DNA from: CAVRQM01 sp963756975
GTDB taxonomy: Bacteria > Pseudomonadota > Alphaproteobacteria > Acetobacterales > Acetobacteraceae
Length of the DNA: 64,000 nt
NCBI GenBank assembly: GCA_963756975.1
Contig: CAVWPS010000002.1
Coordinates: forward strand, 2,108,001 to 2,172,000
Direction of reading: 5' to 3'
Part shown: positions 38,805 to 48,534 of the stretch, in pieces
Layout of the letters: each line of letters begins with the position of its first letter
How positions within the stretch are numbered: position 1 is the first letter of the stretch
Translations under genes and position numbers: made by a program
Notes under the pieces: model-generated
The model's database searches: none
The model's input: only the letters and a program-made list of their open reading frames with translations
Told to the model about the DNA's origin: nothing

Positions 38805-39594
38805 TTAGGTGGAAAGCGGCTTCTCGCTGACCCAGCCCAAGATGTTCTTCCACAGAGTCGCATAACCGGCCCAATCGACGAAGGTCTGCGGCAGCCAGTG
38901 CGGACCGATATCGGAGGTCCAGGCGACCGTCCGGCCCATGCCGAACCGGCCTGTCACGAGCAGCGGATGGCCGCCCTGATCGTCCGGCAGGCGCGCCAGG
39001 ATCTCGACATCTGGGCCGGACTTCACCCGAACCTCGTTCGCGCCGAGCAGCGCCGGCCAGTCGGTGCCGAGGCCGGCGAGGATGGGATGGTCGGGCGCGC
39101 CGGTCACGACCGCCTGGAACCCCTCCGGGATCTCGAGCCGGTCGTCGTATGGCAGACAGGTGACCGGCAACGCGTCCTCGACCGCGGTGCGGCCCCAGCG
39201 CGCTTTGCCGTCGATGCCCTGAAAGCTGAAATAGCCACCGATCATGACCAGACCGCCGCCGGCCGCGGTCCAGTCGCGCAACAGCTTCAGCCGGTTGGGA
39301 AACGTCTTGCCGTGAAGCCACACGTCGGGATGCAGCAGCAGCGAGTTGGCACCGATGTCGGATAGAATGATCGCGTGCCCATTCGGCCAGGCCCGCCATC
39401 GTCGACGGCAGGCCGAGGACGGCTTCATGCGAGGGCATGTAGGTCAGCTCGAACCGGGTGTCCGCCAGCGCTTTGACCAGCGGCTCCGCCCCGAGGTGGA
39501 AGGTCACGCTACCGAACTGGTCGAAGCCTTTGTAATGGGTGGCCGAACTCATCCAGCTCTCGCCCACCAGCAAGACTTTCACTCGCTTCGTCAC
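38805..39594 (-). CDS. Class I glutamine-amidotransferase-like protein (GATase1-like), frame broken by one base
   Basis: A 262-residue protein after dropping one base near 39382. The N-part from GTG 39594 reads VKVLLVGESWMSSATHYKGFDQFG and SVTFHLGAEPLVKAL. The C-part reads AIILSDIGANSLLLHPDVW, GGGLVMIGGYFSFQGI, LPVTCLPYDDRLE and MGRTVAWTSDIGPHWLPQTF. This matches the DUF1355/ThuA-like flavodoxin-fold group that lacks an obvious amidotransferase Cys-His-Glu set; no enzymatic role is proven. It converges on the rRNA terminator and stands alone. Confidence 0.78.
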
Positions 39595-39937
39595 GGTATT
39601 TCTAACCTAAGTTTTTCGATGTTGCCGGTAATCGACCCATTCGTCCGATTTATAGTCGTATCGGCTTGTGTTCCAGGCGGTATACCACACAAAGCGATGT
39701 AGCCGGAACGCTATGAGGCCGGATCGATCCGGTCAAGCGCGGATTGGAAAGGTTTTGGCGGCGATTGAACTGTAGCATCGCCTTCGAACCCCGCCCTGCC
39801 GCAACCCCAACGATAGCCAAACAGCTATGCCGCCGTCCATGACTCTCAATATCGAGACTGTCGCGAAATAATGATTTCCCGATTGCGCTCAATGCCGAAT
39901 GGGTCGAGATTTCGGTCGTTACGGTTGAGCGAGCGAC
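39595..39937. other. Intergenic stretch without a gene
   Basis: About 343 bases, visibly less GC-rich than most of the window (for example AACCTAAGTTTTTCGATG near 39605). It separates the divergent amidotransferase-like and kinase-like genes, so both promoters must lie here. No convincing palindrome or -35/-10 pair was found by eye. Confidence 0.5.
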
Positions 39938-42346
39938 ATGAGCGGCAGGACGACACCCGACACCGATGCAAGCCTCGACGACGCGGTTGCGCCGACCGAA
40001 GTCGGTGCGAGGCCGCGGAGGGACGGGTTCAGCTCCCGCCCGACCGCGCCGGTCATCCCGACGGCCCGTCCGAACATGCCCACAACACCGCCGCCGCAAC
40101 GCCCGACTCAGCCACCACCCAACACGGGCGGCCAGCCTTTGCCCAACGTCACGCCGCCGCAACCCGACCCGACCCCGACCCCGACCCCGACCGCGGCCCC
40201 GATTCCAACCCCGACGGCGACCAGAACCGGCGGCGGGTTACGCGGGTTGCAGCGCCGGGGGGCGGACCGGAAGCTCGCTCCCGACAAGGCGCTTTGGGGC
40301 GTCAGACTGTCCAAGGTTCTGAACCTGCCGATCCCGTCATCCCAGCGCCGGGTTGCCGATGAGGGTTTGGCGACCGCCGGGCAGATCGCCGCATCCACGA
40401 CCCACAGCCCGCAAGACAAGGCCGACGCCTCCGTGCAGGAGGCCGCGCTGAAGCTCGCCGGTGATCCGCCGTGGACGGCCGAGGCGGCGATGCGGGCAAC
40501 CGCCGCGAAGGTGCAACTCGACTTGTTGAGCATCCCGACGGCCGATCGCAAGCTGGTGCCGAACGGCGACCAGAGCGTGAACAAGACGTTCTGGGTCGAG
40601 AACGCCGCTGACGACGGGTCGAAGACGAAGTCGTTTCTCTGCAAGCCGGCCAGCAAGCCCGGCAGTGTCATGCCCGGCGGCGGGCCCGCCGGTGGGGAGG
40701 TGATCCGCGAGGCCTTGGCCGGGCGGGCCGCGCAGTTTTTCCTGACGCAGGGCGTCGATATCGGCATGCCGGAGACGCACGTCGTGAAACTCCGGCCCGA
40801 GCTGATCGGGGGCGCTACCGGTGCGACCGGTGACGTCACCTGCTCGGTCCAGCAGTTCGGCAAAAGCGTCGGGCCGCTCGGGACGCAGTCGCGGGCCGAC
40901 ATCGCCAAGATCGACGGCAAGAAGGTCGCAAGTCTTGCCGTGTTCGACGCGATGACGCTGGCCAACGACCGCCATTCGGGCAACGTCCTGATGGGCACCG
41001 ACGGCTCGCTCATTCCGATCGACCACGGCGAGAATTTCACCGAGGTCTCGAGTCCGAATGCGGCGGCACGGCTGAAGGTGACGCTGGCCGGCACCGCGAA
41101 CGGATTGCTGAAAATCCCTTCGGCGCATGACCCGATGCCGCCCGAGATCGCCAAGTCGGTCGGCGCGTTCAACCCCGGCGCTTTCGCCGAAACGCTCCGT
41201 GACGACCGCGACGCGATCGCCGGCGAGCATGGCGACATGTCCGGGCTGATTTCCGACGAGGCGATCTTGTCCGCCGCCCGCGCGGCGGAGTTCACCAAGC
41301 GCGGGGCGAAGATGAAGCCGCCATTGTCGGTCGCGGCGATCCAGGTCGCACTCGGGACGCATGTCGCCGAGCTCGTCGACCCGAAGCTCGATTACGGCGT
41401 GTTCGGACAGAACGCCGACCGGATCCTGACGGCCGTAGCCAAGCAACAGGGTGCGATCAAGGAAGTCTGCCTCACGTCGGACACGGACTACGAAGTGCTG
41501 TGCCAGGAGGTCGAGAAGCTCGGCTGGTACACGCAGCGACGTGGCGAGGCCACCGACGACAAGCTGATCGCCGACCCGATGACCATGCTGGCCATTCTCA
41601 GCGGCAAGATCCGCAAGCCGGCCAAACAGGGCCCGGTCGTCTACCCGCCCGAGTTGCAACCGCCGGAGGGCGTGCTGCCCAAAGACCTTCCGGACGATAT
41701 CAAGCAGCAACGCAAGGACGTCAGGGAGGATCAGGAGAAGACGTATAAGGCCGGCGTCGACGTGATCATGGACGGGCTTGCGACGGCTCGGGACACCGTG
41801 GGCGACGGCGAAGCGGCGAACGTCATGGTGAACGTGCGCAAGCAAGCGACGGACTTTCTACTGACGATTATTCCAGCGCTGAAGCGGGCGCCCATGCGGG
41901 TCCGCCGCGCCAAGCTCGACGCCCAACCCCAATCCCCGGCGCTCGTGACAGCCTATCGCGATCTTTCGGACGAGTTGAACGACATGGCGTTGGCCGAGCA
42001 GAAGCGCCGGTTCACGAAGATCGAGCAGGCTTCCGCCCTCGACAAGTTCTTCGAGTTCGAGGAATTCAACGGCAACGTGATACCGGGCAGCTACAAGGAT
42101 GCGTTCCAGAACCTGACTGCCGGTAACACCGTAAAGGCAGAACCGGATCTCGTGAAACTCGAGAATACCGATTTCGACGATAAGAAGCTGCTCGAAAAGC
42201 TGCATGAAAAGTTCGTGGCGATCTCCTCGAGGAAGCCAATCGCCGCGGACGATGCGCGCCTGGTTTCTTTCCTGGATGCACTCAAAAACCGCGATCCCCG
42301 CGCCGGGATCGGGTATTATGGTGCGCTTAGAAAATACTTCGCCTGA
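39938..42346 (+). CDS. PI3/PI4-kinase-like protein with Pro/Thr-rich N-terminus
   Basis: An 802-residue protein without signal peptide. Residues 35-95 are a disordered Pro/Thr linker (PTPTPTPT run). The centre carries phosphoinositide-kinase-like catalytic motifs in the right order: K236 in FLCKPASKPG (ATP lysine), GGEVIREALAGRAAQFFL (E254, E258), LANDRHSGNVLM (catalytic D344, N349) and LIPIDHGENF (metal D362, DHG in place of DFG). HipA-type kinases are a more distant alternative. The C-terminal 400 residues are helical, charged and unrecognised. Bacterial members of this fold include lipid kinases and protein kinases, some of them effectors; target unknown. A small gene follows after 47 bases. 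Confidence 0.7.
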   Translation: MSGRTTPDTDASLDDAVAPTEVGARPRRDGFSSRPTAPVIPTARPNMPTTPPPQRPTQPPPNTGGQPLPNVTPPQPDPTPTPTPTAAPIPTPTATRTGGGLRGLQRRGADRKLAPDKALWGVRLSKVLNLPIPSSQRRVADEGLATAGQIAASTTHSPQDKADASVQEAALKLAGDPPWTAEAAMRATAAKVQLDLLSIPTADRKLVPNGDQSVNKTFWVENAADDGSKTKSFLCKPASKPGSVMPGGGPAGGEVIREALAGRAAQFFLTQGVDIGMPETHVVKLRPELIGGATGATGDVTCSVQQFGKSVGPLGTQSRADIAKIDGKKVASLAVFDAMTLANDRHSGNVLMGTDGSLIPIDHGENFTEVSSPNAAARLKVTLAGTANGLLKIPSAHDPMPPEIAKSVGAFNPGAFAETLRDDRDAIAGEHGDMSGLISDEAILSAARAAEFTKRGAKMKPPLSVAAIQVALGTHVAELVDPKLDYGVFGQNADRILTAVAKQQGAIKEVCLTSDTDYEVLCQEVEKLGWYTQRRGEATDDKLIADPMTMLAILSGKIRKPAKQGPVVYPPELQPPEGVLPKDLPDDIKQQRKDVREDQEKTYKAGVDVIMDGLATARDTVGDGEAANVMVNVRKQATDFLLTIIPALKRAPMRVRRAKLDAQPQSPALVTAYRDLSDELNDMALAEQKRRFTKIEQASALDKFFEFEEFNGNVIPGSYKDAFQNLTAGNTVKAEPDLVKLENTDFDDKKLLEKLHEKFVAISSRKPIAADDARLVSFLDALKNRDPRAGIGYYGALRKYFA
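40162..40193. repeat. In-frame hexamer repeat coding for Pro-Thr
   Basis: Overlapping copies of CCCGAC/CCCCGA in the kinase-like gene produce the PDPTPTPTPT stretch. The unit is six bases, so copy-number change would keep the frame and only lengthen or shorten the linker. Confidence 0.6.
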
Positions 42347-42393
42347 CCACCGGTCAGCCAATCGGTCGAGAACCGCGTCGCAGGAGAGAGAAC

Positions 42394-42879
42394 ATGGCTG
42401 ACGAAAACGCGCAGTCGGAGTGGGTCAAGCGGGTGCTCGGCGTTGTCATGCCGGACACCGCTGCGGCTGGGCTGCAGGCGAGTGCCGATCCGGGTGCTGC
42501 CGCCGCCAACAAGGTGATTCCGAAGCTGATGCCGATCTGGCGTGACGCGAAGGAGGAGGTCGACGGCGTTATCGGGAAACTGCAGGACGCACTACGGGCC
42601 GAGGACGACGAGGATCTGGACGTGATCGTCAATTTCGGCCTGTTCGGCATCGGCAAGCGACAGACCGTGCTGCTGATGGCGGCCCTGACGGACGCGGACA
42701 AAGACGCCTCGCCGGCGGCGCTTGCGAAGGTGTCGAGCGTGGTCGGCGACTACGAGGCATTTTTGGCCGCGTCGCCCGCCGTCGATCTGCTGGAAGACAA
42801 CCCGTTCGGCATTTCCGTGCCGATGCGCAAGACGCTGGGCGGGGCGTTGTCGGAGATCGCGAAATACGCCGACGCCTGA
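42394..42879 (+). CDS. Small helical protein paired with the kinase-like gene
   Basis: A 161-residue all-alpha acidic protein behind a good ribosome site (AGGAGAGAGAAC before ATG). Segments: EWVKRVLGVVMPD, LMPIWRDAKEEVDGVIGKLQDALR, DLDVIVNFGLFGIGKRQTVLLMAAL and a C-terminal DLLEDNPFGISVPMRKTLGGALSEI. I do not recognise a named family. Its position, 47 bases after the kinase-like gene on the same strand, suggests a partner, chaperone, immunity factor or substrate. No membrane segment or secretion signal is seen. Confidence 0.65.
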   Translation: MADENAQSEWVKRVLGVVMPDTAAAGLQASADPGAAAANKVIPKLMPIWRDAKEEVDGVIGKLQDALRAEDDEDLDVIVNFGLFGIGKRQTVLLMAALTDADKDASPAALAKVSSVVGDYEAFLAASPAVDLLEDNPFGISVPMRKTLGGALSEIAKYADA

Positions 42880-42883
42880 CGGC

Positions 42884-43830
42884 CTACAGCATGGCGAACG
42901 GCGTTCCCGGCGAGCCGGTGGCGCCCACGATCGGAAGCGGCGCGAACACGTAGGCAAAGCGCCAGCCTTGCTTGTCCGCCAGCGCGTCGAGGTTCATGCC
43001 CTCGTGCAGGTAGATGCCGTGCTTCATGATCAGGTGCTGGTGGACCGGATGGAACACCTCCGGGTCGATCGGCGGCACGACGTCGACCGCGAAGTTGTCG
43101 GCGCCGACCACGGCGGGCTGTTTGGTCGCGAGCCACTCGGCGGCAGCCAAGCCGAGGCCCGGCGCGCCGTCGTAGAACGTCGCGGCTTCGGTTCGGAAGC
43201 GGGATCCATGCCCGGTCCGGATCAGCACCGCGTCGCCCGGCGTGAACACGCTGTCGTCCAGCCCCTGACTGCGCGAGCGCGTCCCGCAGGTCGGCGGGCG
43301 TGATCTCCTCGCCCGGGATCCAGCACGCGGCCTTTCAGGCCCTGCACGTCGAGCAGGATGCCGGGCGTGAAGAAGATCGGCGCGTTCTCGATCCCGAGCC
43401 GCACCAGCCCGTACGGCGACCAGATATCGGACAGCGGCGTGCCGTTGTAGAACCGGATATTGCCGTGATCGGTCTTGTCGCCGATCTGCCGCCCGAGATG
43501 GCCGAGCGCGTCCATGTGGGTGCCGATCTGGCCGATTTCGGTGGTCAGGAACTCGTCGTTCCAGACGGTCTTGCTGCGGCTGCCGTGCGGGCCGCCGGTG
43601 GGGCCGCCCGGCATGCGCAGGCCGAAGATGCGACCGGGTGCCAGCGGAATCTTGGCGTCGTATTCGTGGCCGAGCCGGACGATCTCGTGGCGCTGGACCA
43701 GCGCCAAAGCCTGTTTGACCTTCTCCGGCCCTTGCAGGTTGCCGTTGCCGCGCTGATCGTCCGCACCCCAGCGCGACGGATACCAGGTCTCGCCCAGGGC
43801 CGGGCTCTGCGTCGGATCGTCGGTTGGCAC
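42884..43830 (-). CDS. Cyclase family protein (kynurenine-formamidase type), frame broken twice
   Basis: Metal-dependent cyclase/formamidase fold, 314 residues once two single G insertions are removed (near 43317 in GGG, near 43262 in GGGG). The GTG at 43828-43830 follows AAGGAG. Early text WGADDQRGNGN and the metal motif in IGTHMDALGHLG (HxDxxxH) are diagnostic. The middle resumes EEITPADLRDALAQSG, then VFTPGDAVLIRTGHG and HLIMKHGIYLHEGMNLDAL. It probably hydrolyses an amide or lactone-like bond. Last gene of an ABC importer operon; the permease stop lies 10 bases upstream, so it likely acts on the imported compound. Confidence 0.82.
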
Positions 43831-43840
43831 GGGCGTCTCC

Positions 43841-44839
43841 TTACGTGCTGACGGATGCTGCGGGATCGGTCGCACCGGCGCTGAGCTTGACCCGGCGCTT
43901 GGCGGCCGTGACGGCGAGGCCGACCGCGAGGATCAGCATGGCACCGTCGAAGATCGGCTCGACGAAAAATGGCGCGCCGAGCTGGTTCAGGCCCGCGACG
44001 GTGACGGCCAGCACGGCGACGGCGAGCAGCGTGCCCCAGACGTTGACGCGGCCGGGGCGGATGGAGGTCGCACCCAGCAGCGCGGCGGTGAATGCGGGCA
44101 GCAGGTATTCCTGGCCGACGGAGCTTTGGCCGACCTGCAACTGCGATTGCAGGATGATGCCCGCGAAGGCCGAGGTGACACCGGCCGCGACGAACGCGCC
44201 GGTGACGTAACGTTTCGCCGAAATCCCGTTCAGCTCGGCCGCGCGCGGGTTGGCGCCGAGCACGTAGAGATGCCGCCCGAGCGGCAGGTATTCGAACACC
44301 AGCCACAACCCGACGCTCAGGATCAGCACGTAGATGGCGGGGAGCGGGATACCCGCGACGACGCCCGAAAGGCCGGTAAAGCTGTCGGGAAGCGGGGCCA
44401 CGACCTGCTGCCCGCCGGTGTACCATTCGTTGAACCCGTACAGCAGGGTTCCGGTCCCGAGTGTCGCGATGAAGCTGTCGATGCCGACCATCGTGACCAG
44501 CATGCCGTTGAACAGCCCGACCAGCGCGCCGAGCACCAGGACGACGGAAGACGCCTCCACCCAGCCGAGCCCTTGTCCCTGCAGCCCGATCACCAGCACC
44601 TGCGAGATGCCGAGCAGAAAGCCGGCCGAGAGGTCGAAATGATTCGCCGTCATCGGCAGGAACACGGCCAGCGCCAACAGGGCGGAGATCGCCTTGTTGT
44701 TGATGATCGAGCGCATGTTGAAATAGGTCGGGAACGTGTTCGGCAGCAGCGCCGAGAACACCACGACCAGCACGACGAGCAGGACCAGCAGGCCCCAGAC
44801 CGAGACTGCCTGGGACAGGGTGCGGCGGCGCTGGGCCAT
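43841..44839 (-). CDS. Ribose-type ABC transporter permease
   Basis: A 332-residue inner-membrane permease of the RbsC/XylH group. About ten hydrophobic helices (for example VWGLLVLLVVLVVVFSALL, AISALLALAVFLPM, VVLVLGALVGLFNGML and AVAVLAVTVAGL). Diagnostic motifs are GIDSFIATLGTGTLLYGF and LGANPRAAELNGISAKRYV, the EAA-like loop of carbohydrate-uptake-type-2 systems. ATG at 44839 overlaps the ATPase stop (ATGA). Confidence 0.92.
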   Translation of the reverse strand: MAQRRRTLSQAVSVWGLLVLLVVLVVVFSALLPNTFPTYFNMRSIINNKAISALLALAVFLPMTANHFDLSAGFLLGISQVLVIGLQGQGLGWVEASSVVLVLGALVGLFNGMLVTMVGIDSFIATLGTGTLLYGFNEWYTGGQQVVAPLPDSFTGLSGVVAGIPLPAIYVLILSVGLWLVFEYLPLGRHLYVLGANPRAAELNGISAKRYVTGAFVAAGVTSAFAGIILQSQLQVGQSSVGQEYLLPAFTAALLGATSIRPGRVNVWGTLLAVAVLAVTVAGLNQLGAPFFVEPIFDGAMLILAVGLAVTAAKRRVKLSAGATDPAASVST

Positions 44840-46369
44840 CAGGCCACCAGCTTCGACGGCGCGGCCGATCCGGCGGCGAGTGCCGTGAGAGTCGCGACGT
44901 TGATGTCCGGGCGCAGAAGTTCGGCCGTGACGTGTCCCCGGTTGAACACGAGCGCGCGGTGGCAGACTTTCTCCACCTCCTCGAAATCGGACGAGATCAG
45001 CAGCACCGCGCGGCCGCGTTCGTGCGCGAGGTCGAGGTCGCGATAGATTTCCGCCTTCGAGCCGACATCGACACCGATCGTCGGCTCCTCGAGGATCAAC
45101 AACTCCACGTTCGACTCCATCCAGCGGGCGACGACGACTTTCTGCTGATTGCCGCCGCTGAGGGTGGCGATCTCGGGCGACGGATCGGGCGGCCGCACGG
45201 AGAAGCGGGCCAGGGCGGTGCGCGCCGGTCTCGGCCTCGCGCCGTCGTCCGACGAGGTGGAGCGGCGAGATGCCCCGGGCGCGAGAGTAGATGAACAGGT
45301 TTTCGAGCACGCTGAGGCGGCCGGCGATGCTTTCCTCGCTACGGCGGCTGGACACGAAGCCGATCCCGCGCCGGATCGCCGCCGACGGGCGTTTGGCGTC
45401 GAGCGTCCGGCCCTTGAACGTGATGCGGCCCGCGCGGACCGGGGCGGTGCCGAACAGGACGCGGCCGAGCGCGTGATGGCCGGCGCCGCGCAACCCGACG
45501 AGGCCGAGCGTCTCGCCGCGACGCACCGCCATCGTCACCGGCCCGACGAGGCCGCCGCCGTCGTCCTGCGACACCACGACGCCGTCGAGCGTCAGCAGGG
45601 TTTCGTCCGACGTGCGGGCGGCCGCGAAGACGGTCTGCGCCAGCGCCCCGCCGACGATCATGTCGACCAGTTCGGGCTGCGAGGTTTGCGCGATCGCGCG
45701 GGTCGCGATGCGGCGGCCGTCGCGCAACACGGTCATGCGGTCGGCGATCCTGAACACCTCGTCGAGCCGGTGGGTGACATACAGCAGCCCGATCCCGCTC
45801 GCCTTGAGGCGTTGCAGCGTGCCGAGCAGAAGGTCGACGTCGGCGGCGGGGAGGGCGGCCGTCGGCTCGTCGAGCACCAGAAGATCGCATCGGCGGGCCA
45901 GCGCGCGGGCGATGGCCACGATCGACTTGTCGGCGGCCGACAGCGTACCGACCCGCGCCTCGGGGTCGATGTCGCTCTGCATGAGACCGAGCACGGTGCT
46001 GGCCGCGACGGAGGCCGCGCGCCAGTCGATCAGGCCGCGCGATCGCGGATAGCCGGTCGACATGGCGACGTTCTCGGCGACCGTCATGGTGTCGACGAGG
46101 CCGAGGTCCTGGTGGATGAACGTGATCGGCAGTGCCGCCGAGCCCGGCGAGACCTCCTGCCCGCGCCAGCGAATGCGGCCCTCGGTCGGCGGATAGATGC
46201 CGGCCAGGATCTTGATCAGCGTCGACTTGCCGGCGCCGTTCTGGCCGAGCAGGGCATGGATCTCGCCCCCGCGCACGTCGAGGCCGACGTGATCGAGGGC
46301 GAGGGTTCCGGTAAACTGCTTGACGATGCCGTCGAGTTCCAGAAGCGGGGCATCGCCGGCCGATGTCAC
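44839..46369 (-). CDS. Sugar ABC transporter ATP-binding protein (RbsA/MglA type), frame broken by one base
   Basis: Two fused ATPase domains, 509 residues after removing one base near 45222. Domain 1: LGQNGAGKSTLIKILAG, VLDEPTAALPAADV, LLYVTHRLDEVF; its signature is degenerate (GTLSAADKSIVAIARAL). Domain 2: VGLRGAGHHALGRVL (Walker A also degenerate), IGFVSSRRSEESIAGRLSV, then after the break ATLSGGNQQKVVVARW, LILEEPTIGVDVGSK and LISSDFEEV. Degenerate motifs in one site are usual for this family. GTG at 46369 overlaps the binding-protein stop (GTGA). Confidence 0.88.
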
Positions 46370-47472
46370 GGCGCGACGTTCCACAGTTTCAGGTAGTGCG
46401 CGGCGTAGTCGTTTTCCGGCACGAACATGTCCTTCGCGCCGCCCGCAGTGCCGATGTTGCCGGCCGTGACCAGATAGGGGGGCTGCACGAAGCCGCTGGG
46501 CGGGGCCTTGCTGAACGCGCGGTTGAACTCGTCGACCGCCTGATAGGCTTGCAGCTCGATCGGCTCGGAGACCGTGACCGTCTGATACTGGTTGCCCTTG
46601 CGGATGCGCTCGTAGGCCGACCGGTTGCCGTCGGCCCCGATCAGCTTCGCCTGGTCGGGCGGGACGCCGGCACTGCGCAGTGCCGGGATGGCGAAGTCGA
46701 GGTCGTTGTCGCCGACCGAGGTGATGTAGATCGGCAGGCCGAACCGCTGCACCCAGCTTGTGGTCAGCTGCGGCATGCGCTGGGCGGCCTCGGACGCGGG
46801 GAAGTTCGCGTAGTCCAGCATCTTGCAGCCGGCGCACGCCTGGATCGCATCCCGGGTCGCGCCCGATTTGGTCTCGGCGATCTGGTACTCGTTGTGGGTG
46901 ATGACGACGACGCGCGCCTTGCCGTTGCTGTCGGCGATGGCCCAGTCGGCTTCCGCCTTGCCGATCTCGCGCGGGTCTTCCTGGATATTGACGAACAGGT
47001 GCAGGTCGGGCGCCGGACCGGGCAGGGACGCGGCATGCAGTCCGATGACCGTGATGCCTTTCGCGGCGGCGTCGCGGATCGGGCCCTGCAGGCTTTTGGC
47101 GTCGGCGAAGATCGCGATGCCGTTGGGGTTCAGCGCGATCGCCTGGTTGAAGCCGGCCACCCACGAGGACGGGCTGCCCTTGCCGTCGATGATCGTCAGC
47201 TTCCACCCGAGCTTGGTGGCGGCGTCCCGCATCGAGATCCCGTATTCCCGGGAGATGTCGTTCTGCTCGTCGCCCGACAGGTAGACGAGGGTCCTGTCCT
47301 TGACGATCGCGGGCGACGATGTCGGGCCTTTCCAGGTCGTCTGCGGCCCCGCATAGGCCTCCACGGCGGCCTTGGCCGCGGCGACGCCGTCGTCGGCGGC
47401 GAAAGCCGGCCGTGCGAACGGGACAGCGCCGAGCACCATGGCGCTCAGGATCAGAATCGGAGACGGCCGCAT
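46366..47472 (-). CDS. Periplasmic sugar-binding protein (ribose type)
   Basis: A 368-residue type I periplasmic binding protein with signal peptide (ILILSAMVLGAVPFARPAFAA). The two-lobe fold is shown by LGWKLTIIDGKGSPSSWVAGFNQAIAL, GITVIGLHAASLPGP, ADSNGKARVVVITHNEYQI, IYITSVGDNDLDFAIPALRS and LIGADGNRSAYERI. Ligand unknown. First gene of the importer operon: binding protein, ATPase, permease, cyclase. It diverges from the CobW gene. Confidence 0.9.
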   Translation of the reverse strand: MRPSPILILSAMVLGAVPFARPAFAADDGVAAAKAAVEAYAGPQTTWKGPTSSPAIVKDRTLVYLSGDEQNDISREYGISMRDAATKLGWKLTIIDGKGSPSSWVAGFNQAIALNPNGIAIFADAKSLQGPIRDAAAKGITVIGLHAASLPGPAPDLHLFVNIQEDPREIGKAEADWAIADSNGKARVVVITHNEYQIAETKSGATRDAIQACAGCKMLDYANFPASEAAQRMPQLTTSWVQRFGLPIYITSVGDNDLDFAIPALRSAGVPPDQAKLIGADGNRSAYERIRKGNQYQTVTVSEPIELQAYQAVDEFNRAFSKAPPSGFVQPPYLVTAGNIGTAGGAKDMFVPENDYAAHYLKLWNVAP

Positions 47473-47579
47473 CGTTCTCTCCCTTGGATTTCGCGCTCGA
47501 ACGGCGCTTCTTGGACGGTGAATGTCCGATGCCGCCGGTCGCGGGTCAATCCGCCCATCTCCCGAAGAAAGCCCGACAA

Positions 47580-48533
47580 ATGACGGTTCCGCCTTGGCCG
47601 GTGGCGATCGTTACCGGCATGCTCGGCAGCGGCAAGACGACCATGATCGGCCGGCTGCTCCGGCACGCGGCGATGGCGGACACGCTTGTTCTGGTCAACG
47701 AGTTCGGGGAGGTCGGGCTCGATCACCATCTGATCAGGGCGGTGACCGACAACGTCGTGCTGCTGCCGAACGGCTGTCTGTGCTGCACGATCCGGCAGGA
47801 TGTCGTGCAGACGTTGCGCGAGCTGTATCGCGGATGGCTCGCGGGGACGATTCCGGATTTCGGACGCGTGCTGATCGAGACGACCGGGCTGGCCGAACCG
47901 GCGCCGCTGATCGCGTCCATCGCGGGCCATCCGCTACTGGCCGATCTGTTCGAGCTTCGCACGATCACGACCGTCGTCGATGGGCAGCACGGTCTGCGGC
48001 AAATCGCGGACCGGGCAACGTGCCGCAATCAGGTCTGCGTCGCGGATCACCTGATCCTCTCGAAGGGCGATCTGGTCGGTGCCGGCGCGATGGCCGCTTT
48101 GCTGACACGGCTCGGCGCGCTCAACGGGCTGGCGGCGGTGACGCCCAGCGATGCTGTCGAGCCGGATGCGGTGTTCGGGCGCGGCGCGTCTCGCACGCCG
48201 TTTTCGTGCGACGAGCCGGCGGACCATTTGAACGGTATTTCGACGATCGTGCTCAGGTCGCAACGTCGCCTGTCGTGGTCCGCGTTCCAGACGTGGCTGG
48301 CCGATATCCTGGACCGTGCCGGTTCGCAGCTGCTGCGGCTAAAAGGCCGGCTGACGTTCGACACGGCCCCGGGTGGCGTCATCGTGCAGGCGGTGCATCA
48401 CATCTTCTACCCGCTCACGGAAGCGCCTGCGGGAAGCGGAGACGACGACTTCCTCGTGCTGATCTTCGACGGGGCGATACCGGCCGATGTCGCGGAGCGG
48501 ATCGGCCGGTTCGGGTCGCTCGACATCCCGTGA
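47580..48533 (+). CDS. CobW/COG0523 family GTPase (metallochaperone)
   Basis: A 317-residue G3E GTPase. Walker A GMLGSGKTTMIGRLL is near residue 15; metal-binding CxCC sits in NGCLCCTIRQDVV; Walker B is VLIETTGLAEPAPL, and base recognition is LSKGD (for NKxD). The C-terminal CobW_C domain runs about 215-317 (GVIVQAVHHIFYPL). COG0523 members deliver Zn, Co or other metals; the metal is not deducible. ATG at 47580 begins directly before the conserved strand; ATG at 47529 is an alternative. Ends one base before the convergent esterase gene. Confidence 0.88.
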   Translation: MTVPPWPVAIVTGMLGSGKTTMIGRLLRHAAMADTLVLVNEFGEVGLDHHLIRAVTDNVVLLPNGCLCCTIRQDVVQTLRELYRGWLAGTIPDFGRVLIETTGLAEPAPLIASIAGHPLLADLFELRTITTVVDGQHGLRQIADRATCRNQVCVADHLILSKGDLVGAGAMAALLTRLGALNGLAAVTPSDAVEPDAVFGRGASRTPFSCDEPADHLNGISTIVLRSQRRLSWSAFQTWLADILDRAGSQLLRLKGRLTFDTAPGGVIVQAVHHIFYPLTEAPAGSGDDDFLVLIFDGAIPADVAERIGRFGSLDIP

Positions 48534-48534
48534 G

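Noticed and set aside
43841..47206. One giant frame joining the ABC ATPase and permease
   Set aside because: It arises because the +1 break near 45222 and a second chance frame join unrelated segments. The real proteins are separate and overlap by ATGA.
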